From positions 1 to 43,371 of the forward strand of contig CAZRXW010000007.1 in the NCBI GenBank assembly GCA_964604195.1: 43,371 bases of DNA, in the 5' to 3' direction. The stretch's first letter is position 1, and every line of letters starts with the position of its first letter. Of this stretch, positions 8,524-14,893 are shown one piece after another. The notes under the pieces are model-generated. The model ran no database searches and was not told the DNA's origin. It worked only from the letters and a program-made list of their open reading frames with translations. Position numbers and translations under genes: made by a program. This stretch comes from SSEF01 sp964604195 (lineage in GTDB: Bacteria; Patescibacteriota; Minisyncoccia; Moranbacterales; UBA1568).

Positions 8524-9390
8524 ATGCCTATGCGATCACTGCTCAATTTTCTTCGTTATCATAATACAGTCCCCATCATTCTTGGTGTTTTGTTATTTGG
8601 GACGGGGGTATTGTTTGCTGCCCATCCGCAGGTACGTGAAACTTTTTTTCCGACCGACGCCGGTCCAATAGGCCCTCCTCCACAGCCAAATAAAAATGTA
8701 CTGCTTTCCACGGATGTAGAGGACTTTTCTATGGAGTTTCAAATTACTTCAGTCGAGCATCTCGATGATCTCTATCGAGTGCAATACACCTATCGAACGC
8801 TTGAAGTGGGAGCGAATGGGTGGCAGATCACTCCAAAAAGTAAAGTCCTTGAGATATATGAACAGACTCTTGGTCACCGTGATGTAGGGTTGTATGCTGC
8901 GGAGCAAATTGGACAAGTAATGGATCGCGAAGTTGCCTATTTAGGCGAGGTGCGGAACCAAAATCAGGCGATAGTCCAAGCCAAAACAGAGACAACTCAA
9001 CAGTATGAAGCCTTGATTGGCAAGACTCTCAATCAGGAAGACAAAACATTTAGTGGCTATGTCCCGGTGATAGGGGAACACGTGAAAGAATCTGAGCCAT
9101 CATTGTCAGGTCAAGCGGTACTTGAGCTTCCGGATGGTCAATCAGTTACTGTGCCGCCGATTCTTTCCAAAGAGGAAATCCGTAATATTATTATTCAGGC
9201 TATTGCTGATTTTCTGGTAGTCGAATCCCCCCCCTTACCAGAGCCTAGCGCTAATACGCAGGCAGTGTTCGAACATGCAGTTGAAGAAAATCAGGATGTT
9301 GTGAAGGAAGATGCTGCGACTTCGGGAGGTACTTTTGATGAGGGTATACCTGAAGCTGATTCAGATGTAGACACGGAATCTGGCCCTTAG
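8524..9390 (+). CDS. Single-pass membrane protein inside the Tat locus
   Basis: 288 residues. One N-terminal transmembrane helix (TVPIILGVLLFGTGVLFAA), then a long outside part: Pro-rich link, an alpha/beta domain (about residues 70-230; FQITSVEHLDDLYRVQYTYRTLE, later EEIRNIIIQAIADFLVV) and an acidic, low-complexity tail ending in DSDVDTESGP. I do not recognise the family. It lies between tatC and tatA, so it may help the Tat machinery or be a cell-envelope protein that depends on it; both are inference. Probably leaderless from the -10 at 8513-8518. Confidence 0.6.
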   Translation: MPMRSLLNFLRYHNTVPIILGVLLFGTGVLFAAHPQVRETFFPTDAGPIGPPPQPNKNVLLSTDVEDFSMEFQITSVEHLDDLYRVQYTYRTLEVGANGWQITPKSKVLEIYEQTLGHRDVGLYAAEQIGQVMDREVAYLGEVRNQNQAIVQAKTETTQQYEALIGKTLNQEDKTFSGYVPVIGEHVKESEPSLSGQAVLELPDGQSVTVPPILSKEEIRNIIIQAIADFLVVESPPLPEPSANTQAVFEHAVEENQDVVKEDAATSGGTFDEGIPEADSDVDTESGP

Positions 9391-9417
9391 TTCTGGCTAG
9401 GATTTCCCATGGGATTT

Positions 9418-9426
9418 TGTTACAAT
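9418..9426 (+). promoter_or_regulatory. Extended -10 promoter before tatA
   Basis: TGT-TACAAT (9418-9426), in the 70-bp gap before tatA. No good -35, as is usual for extended -10 promoters. A 10-bp palindrome TCCCATGGGA lies just upstream. Confidence 0.5.
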
Positions 9427-9460
9427 GGCTTCAGCTTAGTAAATGTTAATTTTTATGCGT

Positions 9461-9643
9461 ATGTTCGGACTTGGCATGCCAGAGATTGTCGTGATCGCGC
9501 TTGTAATAGCGGTACTTTTTTTTGGGAGTGGCCGTATCGTCGATTTTGCTCGATCGCTCGGTCGAGTAACGGGAGAATTTAAAAAGGGAAAACAAGAGGT
9601 GGCAGAAGAGCTCAGGGATATGACTGAAAAAGAGGGCTCGTAG
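9461..9643 (+). CDS. tatA: Sec-independent protein translocase TatA/TatE
   Basis: 60 residues from ATG 9461; in-frame ATGs at 9443 and 9455 would add six or two residues, and none has a Shine-Dalgarno. MFGLGMPEIVV is the classical TatA start: a short outside end with Pro-Glu, one transmembrane helix (IALVIAVLFFG), the F-G hinge, then an amphipathic helix (RIVDFARSLGRVTGEFKKG) and a charged tail. TatA subunits polymerise at a TatBC or TatC complex to let folded substrates pass. No tatB is present, so this is the minimal TatA-TatC type. The twin-arginine protein starts 25 bp downstream. Confidence 0.88.
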   Translation: MFGLGMPEIVVIALVIAVLFFGSGRIVDFARSLGRVTGEFKKGKQEVAEELRDMTEKEGS

Positions 9644-9668
9644 TTATTTTGTGAGAGGAAGCAAATAC

Positions 9669-10097
9669 ATGTGGCAGCAACTTACTCAGCATTTTGACAG
9701 TCTACAAAAATGGACACGGCGATACTGGTGGCAAGGACAACAAGTCTTGACGGTTGTTGCAAGAAGAATTTTTCTAAGAGTTTTTTCTGTGCGGGTGTTT
9801 GAGCGGACTTTTTCTTGGGTGGGTATTCAACTAAGAAAACATCGAGGGAAAAGTGATCAGGTTGCAACAGTTATTTTGGATGAAAAGCGGAGGACTTTTC
9901 TGAAGTACGCTCTTTTCGGTGGGGCGGTATTTTTAGCTGGCAAGTACACTACTCCAGTGGCTAATATGTTGCGAGGAGATAGGGTTCTTTCCGAAAAAAC
10001 CTTTCAAAATTTTAAAGTGACCGAAACGGGGAAAGAACTCAAGGTAATGGATGATGATGGGGCTGAACTCCTCATTATCGACAAGGAAAGTTTTTAG
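9669..10097 (+). CDS. Small protein with an internal twin-arginine signal, probable Tat substrate
   Basis: 142 residues from ATG 9669, preceded by AGAGGAAG with 7-nt spacing. Residues 71-93 read DEKRRTFLK followed by a hydrophobic stretch (YALFGGAVFLAGKY): the R-R-x-F-L-K motif and h-region of a Tat signal. It is unusual in being preceded by some 70 basic and aromatic residues, and a second R-R-x-F-L motif occurs at 32-36 (ARRIFLR) without a good h-region. Only about 48 residues follow the signal, ending KVMDDDGAELLIIDKESF. There is no Ala-x-Ala cleavage site, so the protein may remain anchored. Being last in the Tat locus, it may be a dedicated substrate or a subunit. No named family recognised. 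Confidence 0.7.
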   Translation: MWQQLTQHFDSLQKWTRRYWWQGQQVLTVVARRIFLRVFSVRVFERTFSWVGIQLRKHRGKSDQVATVILDEKRRTFLKYALFGGAVFLAGKYTTPVANMLRGDRVLSEKTFQNFKVTETGKELKVMDDDGAELLIIDKESF

Positions 10098-10099
10098 TT

Positions 10100-10777
10100 A
10101 TGGCTATTCGTATTTCTAAAAATAGTGTCCGCTTGGTTTCCATCCCGCTTAATTTCGCGGCATCGACTGATGTGGCGTCGTCGGGGACGACCAATATCGG
10201 TGCGGCGGCATCCAATAACGTTCGCATTACGGGAACAACCACGATTACAGCTTTTGATTCGGTCACGGCCGGCATCCGTCGCAATGTCCGCTTCGCGGCG
10301 GCACTGACGCTTACGCACAATGGCACGTCGCTCATTCTCCCCGGTGGGCAGAATATTTTGACGGTGGCTGACGACACGGCCGAGTTTCTCTCGCTTGGTT
10401 CCGGCAACTGGATCTGTCTTTCGTATAAATTCGCGCGCAAAGCCCCGAAGCGCGTGACGTCCGAAGCTTCCAACGCCACACCGACGCCGAATGCCGACAC
10501 AACCGACATCCACATCATCACGGCGCTCGCCGCCGGAGCGACGTTTGGCGCGCCGACCGGGACGCTTACCCAGGGACAGCAACTCATCATTCGCATCAAA
10601 GACAATGGCACGGCACGGTCCCTCGGGTGGAATAGCGGTACGGGCGGGTATCGCGCGTCATCCGATCTCGCGCTTCCCACGACGACGACTCTTTCCAAAA
10701 CGCTTTACTGCGGCTTCATTTACAACGCGACTGATTCTAAGTGGGATCTTGTGGCGAAACTGGATAATTTTACCTAG
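10100..10777 (+). CDS. Phage virion-like protein
   Basis: 225 residues, starting two bases after the previous stop with no Shine-Dalgarno. The text resembles phage tail or capsid-decoration proteins: an NIGAAASNNVRITGTTTIT stretch, then LTLTHNGTSLILPGG and FLSLGSGNWICLSY, a pattern I know from virion proteins of tailed phages. The second half has a repeat-like TTDIHIITALAAGATFGAP and a C-terminal GFIYNATDSKWDLVAKLDNF. No signal peptide, although its neighbours to the left are exported proteins. The DNA is visibly richer in G+C (many GCG, CGC, GGC codons) than the genes on both sides. Function as a structural protein is inferred; the donor could be a phage or a phage-derived cell structure. 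Confidence 0.65.
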   Translation: MAIRISKNSVRLVSIPLNFAASTDVASSGTTNIGAAASNNVRITGTTTITAFDSVTAGIRRNVRFAAALTLTHNGTSLILPGGQNILTVADDTAEFLSLGSGNWICLSYKFARKAPKRVTSEASNATPTPNADTTDIHIITALAAGATFGAPTGTLTQGQQLIIRIKDNGTARSLGWNSGTGGYRASSDLALPTTTTLSKTLYCGFIYNATDSKWDLVAKLDNFT

Positions 10778-10780
10778 AAT

Positions 10781-12670
10781 ATGGCGACTCGGCTCAAAAC
10801 GATTGAATTCGCGGCACCGGTCCTTGCTTCGGCGACGGACGCGACCGTGACCAATTTCACGCAGATCACCGTCTATATCCCCGAGGCATCCGGCACGGTA
10901 ACATTCCGGAGAGTGGTTTGTGTGACGACCGCGGACGATATCGTTACGGCGACGGGCGGTACGATCAATGAATACCGTACCGGGCTTCGTCTTGGCGCGG
11001 CTGGATATACGACCGTGACCAACCTCAATGACATCACAAACTCCGGTGAAAATATCTCATTTCAAGTGTCGGCGGATTTTACTAGTCACTTCACGACCAA
11101 TTGGTCGGGGACTTCTATGACCTGCGACATCCAGACCTATTGGGACCAATCGACTGGCACCACGCTCGGGATGAGAAATCTCACCGCCAGGCTTTACATC
11201 ACCTATGAGTACGACGATACGCAGTCGACACATATTAAGACGGTCTATCTCCCGCTTGACGCGCCCTCGGGAGCGCTCGCGACTACGAAGCCCGGGACAG
11301 CGACCGCTACTATTCCCGCCCTTGATACTTGGATGCCGGAGGCGTCAAAAACCATCCGTGATTGGTTTATCGTGATCCAAGGAAACAACGATACCGCCGG
11401 TACCGATCCGACTGTATCAATGGAAATTGATACCAACGGCGTCAATACGACCGGTGCCTACGAGAGCGGACTCACGACCGATCGCTGGTTCACTTATATC
11501 TGGCGACAGCCGACGTTTACAACCGGTTCCACGCACAGCTTCTATATCTGGGGGTCGGCGGCGCATACTGAGCATCTTCAGATCTACATGGTCATCACCT
11601 ACGAGTTTGATCCGTCTTCTTCGTCCACCATTCTCAACTCGCTTCTTCTCCCGATGGAGATCGACTCGCCGATGGGCGGCACCACGTCGTCTGACTATCA
11701 GCGCGGGAGCCGGAGTCTCTGGATCGCCGAGCCGACGACAATCACGGGGACAAACTCCGGTGCCCTGGTATTTTTCGAAAAAGCGGGGGCGATTAGCGGT
11801 CTTAACTTCCGCGTCGGAACGGGGGCTTTTCAGGCCTATACCGATGGCGCGGCGGTGATGGGTGGCGGTGCGGGACTGATGGAAGCGTTTACCCCGACAC
11901 TTGCCCGCGGATCGAATACACTTCAGTGCGATATCTACCGGACGGATACCGCCGACTTCGGATGGAACGTATCGGTGCTTTGGATTGTGAATTATACGAG
12001 TGGCAAGGCAACTGACGGCGTCGGGGCGCACAACCATACTGTGCGCTGGAACCTGAATAATTTCAGCACGGTGGCGGCTGCGAGTAATAACACGATCGCC
12101 GCAACGGCACCGGTCATTCCGGAGACGAATTATTTCCTGACTTCTGTCGGCGGACACTATTTTTATCTCTCCAACACGACTTCCACTCCGGCCGGTATCG
12201 TGGTGCAGACAGAACGCCTCTCGGGAGAGGGCGGAATCCAATGGGAATCATGCTACGCGGATTCGAGTCATACCGATCCGGAAGTAGGTGTACGCCAATG
12301 TTTTTTTACGGCGCGCTCGGTATTCCGCCGTTGGCCAGGGGATACTCTCTATGACCGCGTTGATGTGGAAACGAGCCGAAGATGGTGTGTCGTGCTTGCG
12401 AACGGCGCAACGGCGTTTCATCATCTTGATCTTCTTATGACGTATCATACGATCACGTTTACCGTTTCGGGGACGATTAGTGGTTCGGGCGGTGGGACGG
12501 TCGATATCGATATTTTCCGGGTGGCAGACGATGAGCGCGTCGGGTCGACCTCGCGCGTGGGCAACGGATCGTATTCTTTCACCTGGTACGACGACACAGC
12601 AGATCTCTACGCCGTCGCCTACGAGGACGCGACCCATATGGGCCGCTCCGACGATGGCACGGCGACGTAA
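10781..12670 (+). CDS. Large phage-like structural protein
   Basis: 629 residues, starting three bases after the previous stop. No signal peptide. It begins MATRLKTIEFAAPVL and reads as an all-beta protein with an internal duplication: a block with FYIWGSAAHTEHLQIYMVITYEF mirrors an earlier one ending TARLYITYEYDDTQSTHIK, and both lead to a TILNSLLLPM or TVYLPLDAP strand. The last ~80 residues (TITFTVSGTISGSGGGTVDI to the end) look like a carboxypeptidase-regulatory or fibronectin-like beta sandwich. GC-rich like its neighbour. I know related proteins only as unnamed virion or tail-associated proteins, so the exact role is unknown. Confidence 0.6.
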   Translation: MATRLKTIEFAAPVLASATDATVTNFTQITVYIPEASGTVTFRRVVCVTTADDIVTATGGTINEYRTGLRLGAAGYTTVTNLNDITNSGENISFQVSADFTSHFTTNWSGTSMTCDIQTYWDQSTGTTLGMRNLTARLYITYEYDDTQSTHIKTVYLPLDAPSGALATTKPGTATATIPALDTWMPEASKTIRDWFIVIQGNNDTAGTDPTVSMEIDTNGVNTTGAYESGLTTDRWFTYIWRQPTFTTGSTHSFYIWGSAAHTEHLQIYMVITYEFDPSSSSTILNSLLLPMEIDSPMGGTTSSDYQRGSRSLWIAEPTTITGTNSGALVFFEKAGAISGLNFRVGTGAFQAYTDGAAVMGGGAGLMEAFTPTLARGSNTLQCDIYRTDTADFGWNVSVLWIVNYTSGKATDGVGAHNHTVRWNLNNFSTVAAASNNTIAATAPVIPETNYFLTSVGGHYFYLSNTTSTPAGIVVQTERLSGEGGIQWESCYADSSHTDPEVGVRQCFFTARSVFRRWPGDTLYDRVDVETSRRWCVVLANGATAFHHLDLLMTYHTITFTVSGTISGSGGGTVDIDIFRVADDERVGSTSRVGNGSYSFTWYDDTADLYAVAYEDATHMGRSDDGTAT

Positions 12671-12682
12671 AAATAAAAACGT

Positions 12683-12862
12683 ATGGCGTTCGCAGACATA
12701 GAACTGAGGGACAACGGATCAAGCACGTTCGACATCGCGCTTTCGGGCGGGAGTGGTCCGACGGGGAATAGCAATTTCTTCCTCTTTTTCGATGAAGCGT
12801 TTTCTTCACCGCTTGTATTTTTTGTTCTCGTGATGACGGGAATGTTTTGGCCGTTTTCATAA
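12683..12862 (+). CDS. Small protein completing the phage-like cassette
   Basis: 59 residues; ATG 12683 to TAA 12862. It begins MAFADIELRDNGSSTFDIAL, has a Gly-rich link (SGGSGPTGN) and ends in a hydrophobic stretch (SPLVFFVLVMTGMFWPFS) that may cross or enter a membrane. Same GC-rich composition and same M-A start as the two genes before it, and only 12 bp behind. The start of this sequence recalls short proteins found beside phage structural genes. Function unknown. Confidence 0.5.
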   Translation: MAFADIELRDNGSSTFDIALSGGSGPTGNSNFFLFFDEAFSSPLVFFVLVMTGMFWPFS

Positions 12863-12875
12863 TCGGGAAGCGCGG

Positions 12876-12904
12876 TTGGAAGATTCTCTGTCGTGCGGTA
12901 TAAT
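12876..12904 (+). promoter_or_regulatory. Promoter for the LytR_C protein
   Basis: TTGGAA (12876-12881), 17-bp spacer, TATAAT (12899-12904). Expected start about 12911. It excludes the TTG at 12876 as a start codon and supports ATG 12945. Confidence 0.75.
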
Positions 12905-12944
12905 CGAAAAAAAGATCTCCCATCCTACGCAATATCCTCTTTGT

Positions 12945-13832
12945 ATGCCTCCGCGGAAACTCAAAGAAAAATCAGAAACGGTAACTCCGCCGAGTACTGT
13001 TTTGGAAACATCGTCAGTTTCTACTCCGATATCGCGTCGCGAACGTCATTTCGCACCGGCGACATTCGTTTTCGGCGCGTTGTTTGTCGTCGCGCTCGGA
13101 TTGGCGGGGTATTTCTATTACCAGTACAGCCATACGAAGGAAGTGATGGAAGCCAGGGAGATTACTGAGCTGACGGAGAAGATCGGCAACGTGATGGATT
13201 TGCCGGCAGATGAGGTGCCGACACTTGCCACCGTGACGAACAAGGAAAAACTTGACGACCAAGCTTTTTTCAAGAAAGCGGAGAATGGTGACCAAATTCT
13301 AATTTACAGTATTGCGAGCCGTGCCATCCTCTATCGACCTAGTCTTGAAAAAATCATTGATGTGACGACACTCAGCATCGTACGTGAGTCAGGTGAGGTA
13401 GTGGCTCCCGCTCCCGAAATTACGTCAACGGAGGTTGCTGCTGATTCCAAGGTTGAGCCAACTGTTTTGGGTGAATCAACTGAAGCGACGAGTTCGACAG
13501 AGTCGGTAGTGTTGACTGAACCAACGGAGTTGGTGGAGGCCACTCCAGTGGTTGTGCGGGGGAGTGTGACACTCTTCAATGGTTCAAAGAAGGTTGGCGT
13601 GACTGCCGCGGTAGAAACGTCACTTGTTACTCGATACCCAGATATACAGATAGCTGCCAAAGAAAAAGCAACACAGAATGATTATAGTGGTCTTCTGATT
13701 ATTCCCCTCAAGGGGGATACGACCGTGGCCACGGAACTAGCTACATTTTTGGGCGGCACTCTGGCTACTCAGGTGCCTGCTGGCGAAACAGCTCCTCCCA
13801 CTGATTTCTTGGTCATTGTGGGAAATAAGTAA
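12945..13832 (+). CDS. Membrane-anchored protein with a LytR_C domain
   Basis: 295 residues from ATG 12945. A Lys/Thr/Ser-rich cytoplasmic start, one transmembrane helix (FVFGALFVVALGLAGYF, about residues 43-59), a region with a short predicted coiled coil (EVMEAREITELTEKIGNV), a Thr/Glu/Val-rich link, and a C-terminal alpha/beta domain of ~90 residues. That domain follows the LytR_C pattern: GSVTLFNGSKKVGVTAAVE at its start, a Y-S-G-L-L-I-I-P strand, and D-F-L-V-I-V-G-N at the end. LytR_C is found behind LytR-CpsA-Psr catalytic domains and alone in many CPR wall-associated proteins; no LCP catalytic domain is present here. Role in wall binding is inferred. Its own promoter and terminator make it monocistronic. 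Confidence 0.75.
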   Translation: MPPRKLKEKSETVTPPSTVLETSSVSTPISRRERHFAPATFVFGALFVVALGLAGYFYYQYSHTKEVMEAREITELTEKIGNVMDLPADEVPTLATVTNKEKLDDQAFFKKAENGDQILIYSIASRAILYRPSLEKIIDVTTLSIVRESGEVVAPAPEITSTEVAADSKVEPTVLGESTEATSSTESVVLTEPTELVEATPVVVRGSVTLFNGSKKVGVTAAVETSLVTRYPDIQIAAKEKATQNDYSGLLIIPLKGDTTVATELATFLGGTLATQVPAGETAPPTDFLVIVGNK

Positions 13833-13854
13833 GTAGACGTGGAGACGAGAAGAG

Positions 13855-13884
13855 GTGATAAAAGCTTCCGCTTTGTTACTTTTT
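13855..13884 (+). terminator. Rho-independent terminator
   Basis: GTGATAAAAGC, loop TTCC, GCTTTGTTAC (one bulge), then TTTTT at 13880-13884. It lies 23 bp behind the LytR_C gene. Confidence 0.6.
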
Positions 13885-13990
13885 CTTCTGATTCCTGTAC
13901 CACTTTCTTAGCATTACTACCTTTTCTTCGTAGAAACTCATGCATTGTTGATACCGTTATATATGGTCACCGCGAGTCTTTTCACGACCG

Positions 13991-14035
13991 TGATATAATT
14001 CGTAGTGGAGTTTTTGATCATTCTTGTGATCAAAA
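13991..14035 (+). promoter_or_regulatory. Extended -10 promoter followed by a 9-bp inverted repeat
   Basis: TGA-TATAAT (13991-13999), expected start about 14006. TTTTGATCA (14012-14020), loop TTCTTG, TGATCAAAA (14027-14035) is a perfect inverted repeat in the early transcribed region. Its place, between promoter and a PaaX-like regulator remnant, suggests a self-control operator or an RNA hairpin. Confidence 0.55.
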
Positions 14036-14044
14036 TATATATGG

Positions 14045-14617
14045 ATGATGTCCAAGTAAAAAAGACGAGTTATGGAGTCATGGGGAGGGTGTACTTGGGG
14101 TGATAGCCACAGCTGGTGTGTTTAGCTTAGCCCTGGTAGCTCCCAATGCCTTCAAGCTTTTTACTTACGGTTTTAAGACATCAGGGTCGAAGTCACGTAG
14201 AAGTGTTTTTCCAACCGATATTCGACAGGCAGTGAAAAGTCTACACAAACGAGGGTTTGTACGCCCCCACTAGTCTCGCGGAGAAATGATGGTTACATTA
14301 ACCGAGAGTGGTCAAAGAGAGCTTTTGAAATATACGCTACAGCAGAAGTTATTGGAAAAAAGAGGTGGGACGGACAATGGCGAATGATTATCTTTGATAT
14401 TGAGGAGCGACGGCGGGGAGTTCGAGACCGAATCCGTCAAGAGCTATGGTCTTTTGACCTCATAAAACTTCAGGAAAGTATCTGGGTGTATCCATACGAC
14501 TGCGAAGAAGCAGTGACGCTCTTGAAAGCTGAAAATAAAGTTGGTCGTAATGTATTGTACGTGGTTGTTGGAGAGATCGAAGGCGATGTCCAGCTCAAAC
14601 GGCAATTTGGTCTCTAA
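14045..14617 (+). pseudogene. Decayed PaaX/Cas2-like regulator
   Basis: Three reading-frame pieces together give one protein of ~190 residues of a CPR family with an N-terminal membrane-like or winged-helix part and a PaaX C-terminal (Cas2-like) domain. From ATG 14045 the start reads MMSK; an extra T at 14057 shifts the frame, after which KKDELWSHGEGVLG to HKRGFVRPH runs from 14058. TAG at 14271 interrupts, and the same frame resumes with SRGEMMVTLTESG up to LLEK. A lost A in the A-run near 14357-14362 shifts again into RWDGQWRMIIFDIEER, ending KRQFGL at 14617. The last piece (ATG 14384 on) is the intact Cas2-like ferredoxin fold. Lesions are single-base and two lie at A-runs, so sequencing error is possible, but three in one gene favours real decay. 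Not a CRISPR Cas2: no array or cas1 nearby. Confidence 0.75.
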
Positions 14618-14738
14618 TTTCTCTCTTCCACGTATTACGAAAATTTTAACGGTCGTGAGCAAACTCGTAGTGAGGAAATTGTAAGGGTGAGTAATCAGAC
14701 AGAGACAGAGACTGGAAATTTCACGTTGTCGGAGCGAC

Positions 14739-14747
14739 TTGGTACAA
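14739..14747 (+). promoter_or_regulatory. Extended -10 promoter for uvrD
   Basis: TGG-TACAAT (14739-14747); expected start about 14754, giving a ~140-nt leader. It lies between GAAATTTCAC (14715-14724) and its reverse complement GTGAAATTTC (14769-14778), a possible operator. Confidence 0.5.
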
Positions 14748-14762
14748 TGGGGAGTACTATGC

Positions 14763-14892
14763 CCGGCAGTGAAATTTCGACTAGGTATTTTGTTTGAACA
14801 TGGTTTTGATGTTGGGCTTGCGTGACGGAAAAGAACTTAGATGTTTTTTCCATTGAGGAGGTAATTCACCAGTCGAAATTCTACTGACCGGG
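14763..14892. repeat. Long imperfect inverted repeat filling the uvrD leader
   Basis: 14763-14786 and 14868-14892 are imperfect reverse complements over about 24 bases. The inner 13 (AATTTCGACTAGGT at 14773 against ACCAGTCGAAATT at 14868) fit with one bulge; the outer parts (CCCGGCAGT against ACTGACCGGG) fit with one extra base. The right arm ends two bases before ATG 14894. The 81-nt interior holds GAGGAGGT (about 14855-14862), too far from the ATG for normal use unless the RNA folds. It could be a leader RNA structure or a tiny MITE-like element. Confidence 0.5.
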
Positions 14893-14893
14893 T

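Larger units (their letters stand above)
10100..12862 (+). other. GC-rich three-gene block of foreign character
   Basis: Three tightly packed genes with no Shine-Dalgarno, no export signal and much more G+C at third codon positions than the flanking genes. The block starts two bases after the Tat-substrate gene and ends just before a normal promoter at 12876. I see no integrase, terminase, attachment repeat or terminal inverted repeat at its edges, so the means of entry is unknown. Confidence 0.5.

Noticed and set aside
10075..10698. Long minus-strand open frames in the GC-rich block (also 11417-12241 and 12248-12637)
   Set aside because: High G+C lowers stop frequency; the plus-strand frames have sensible protein text and pack head to tail, while the minus frames are Arg-rich and without domains.
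13839..14048. Plus-strand open frame of 69 codons
   Set aside because: It runs through a terminator, a promoter and the 9-bp inverted repeat, and its translation has no protein-like pattern.
14384..14617. A free-standing CRISPR Cas2
   Set aside because: The Cas2-like fold is the C-terminal part of a broken PaaX-like protein whose other pieces lie directly upstream; there is no array, leader or cas1.
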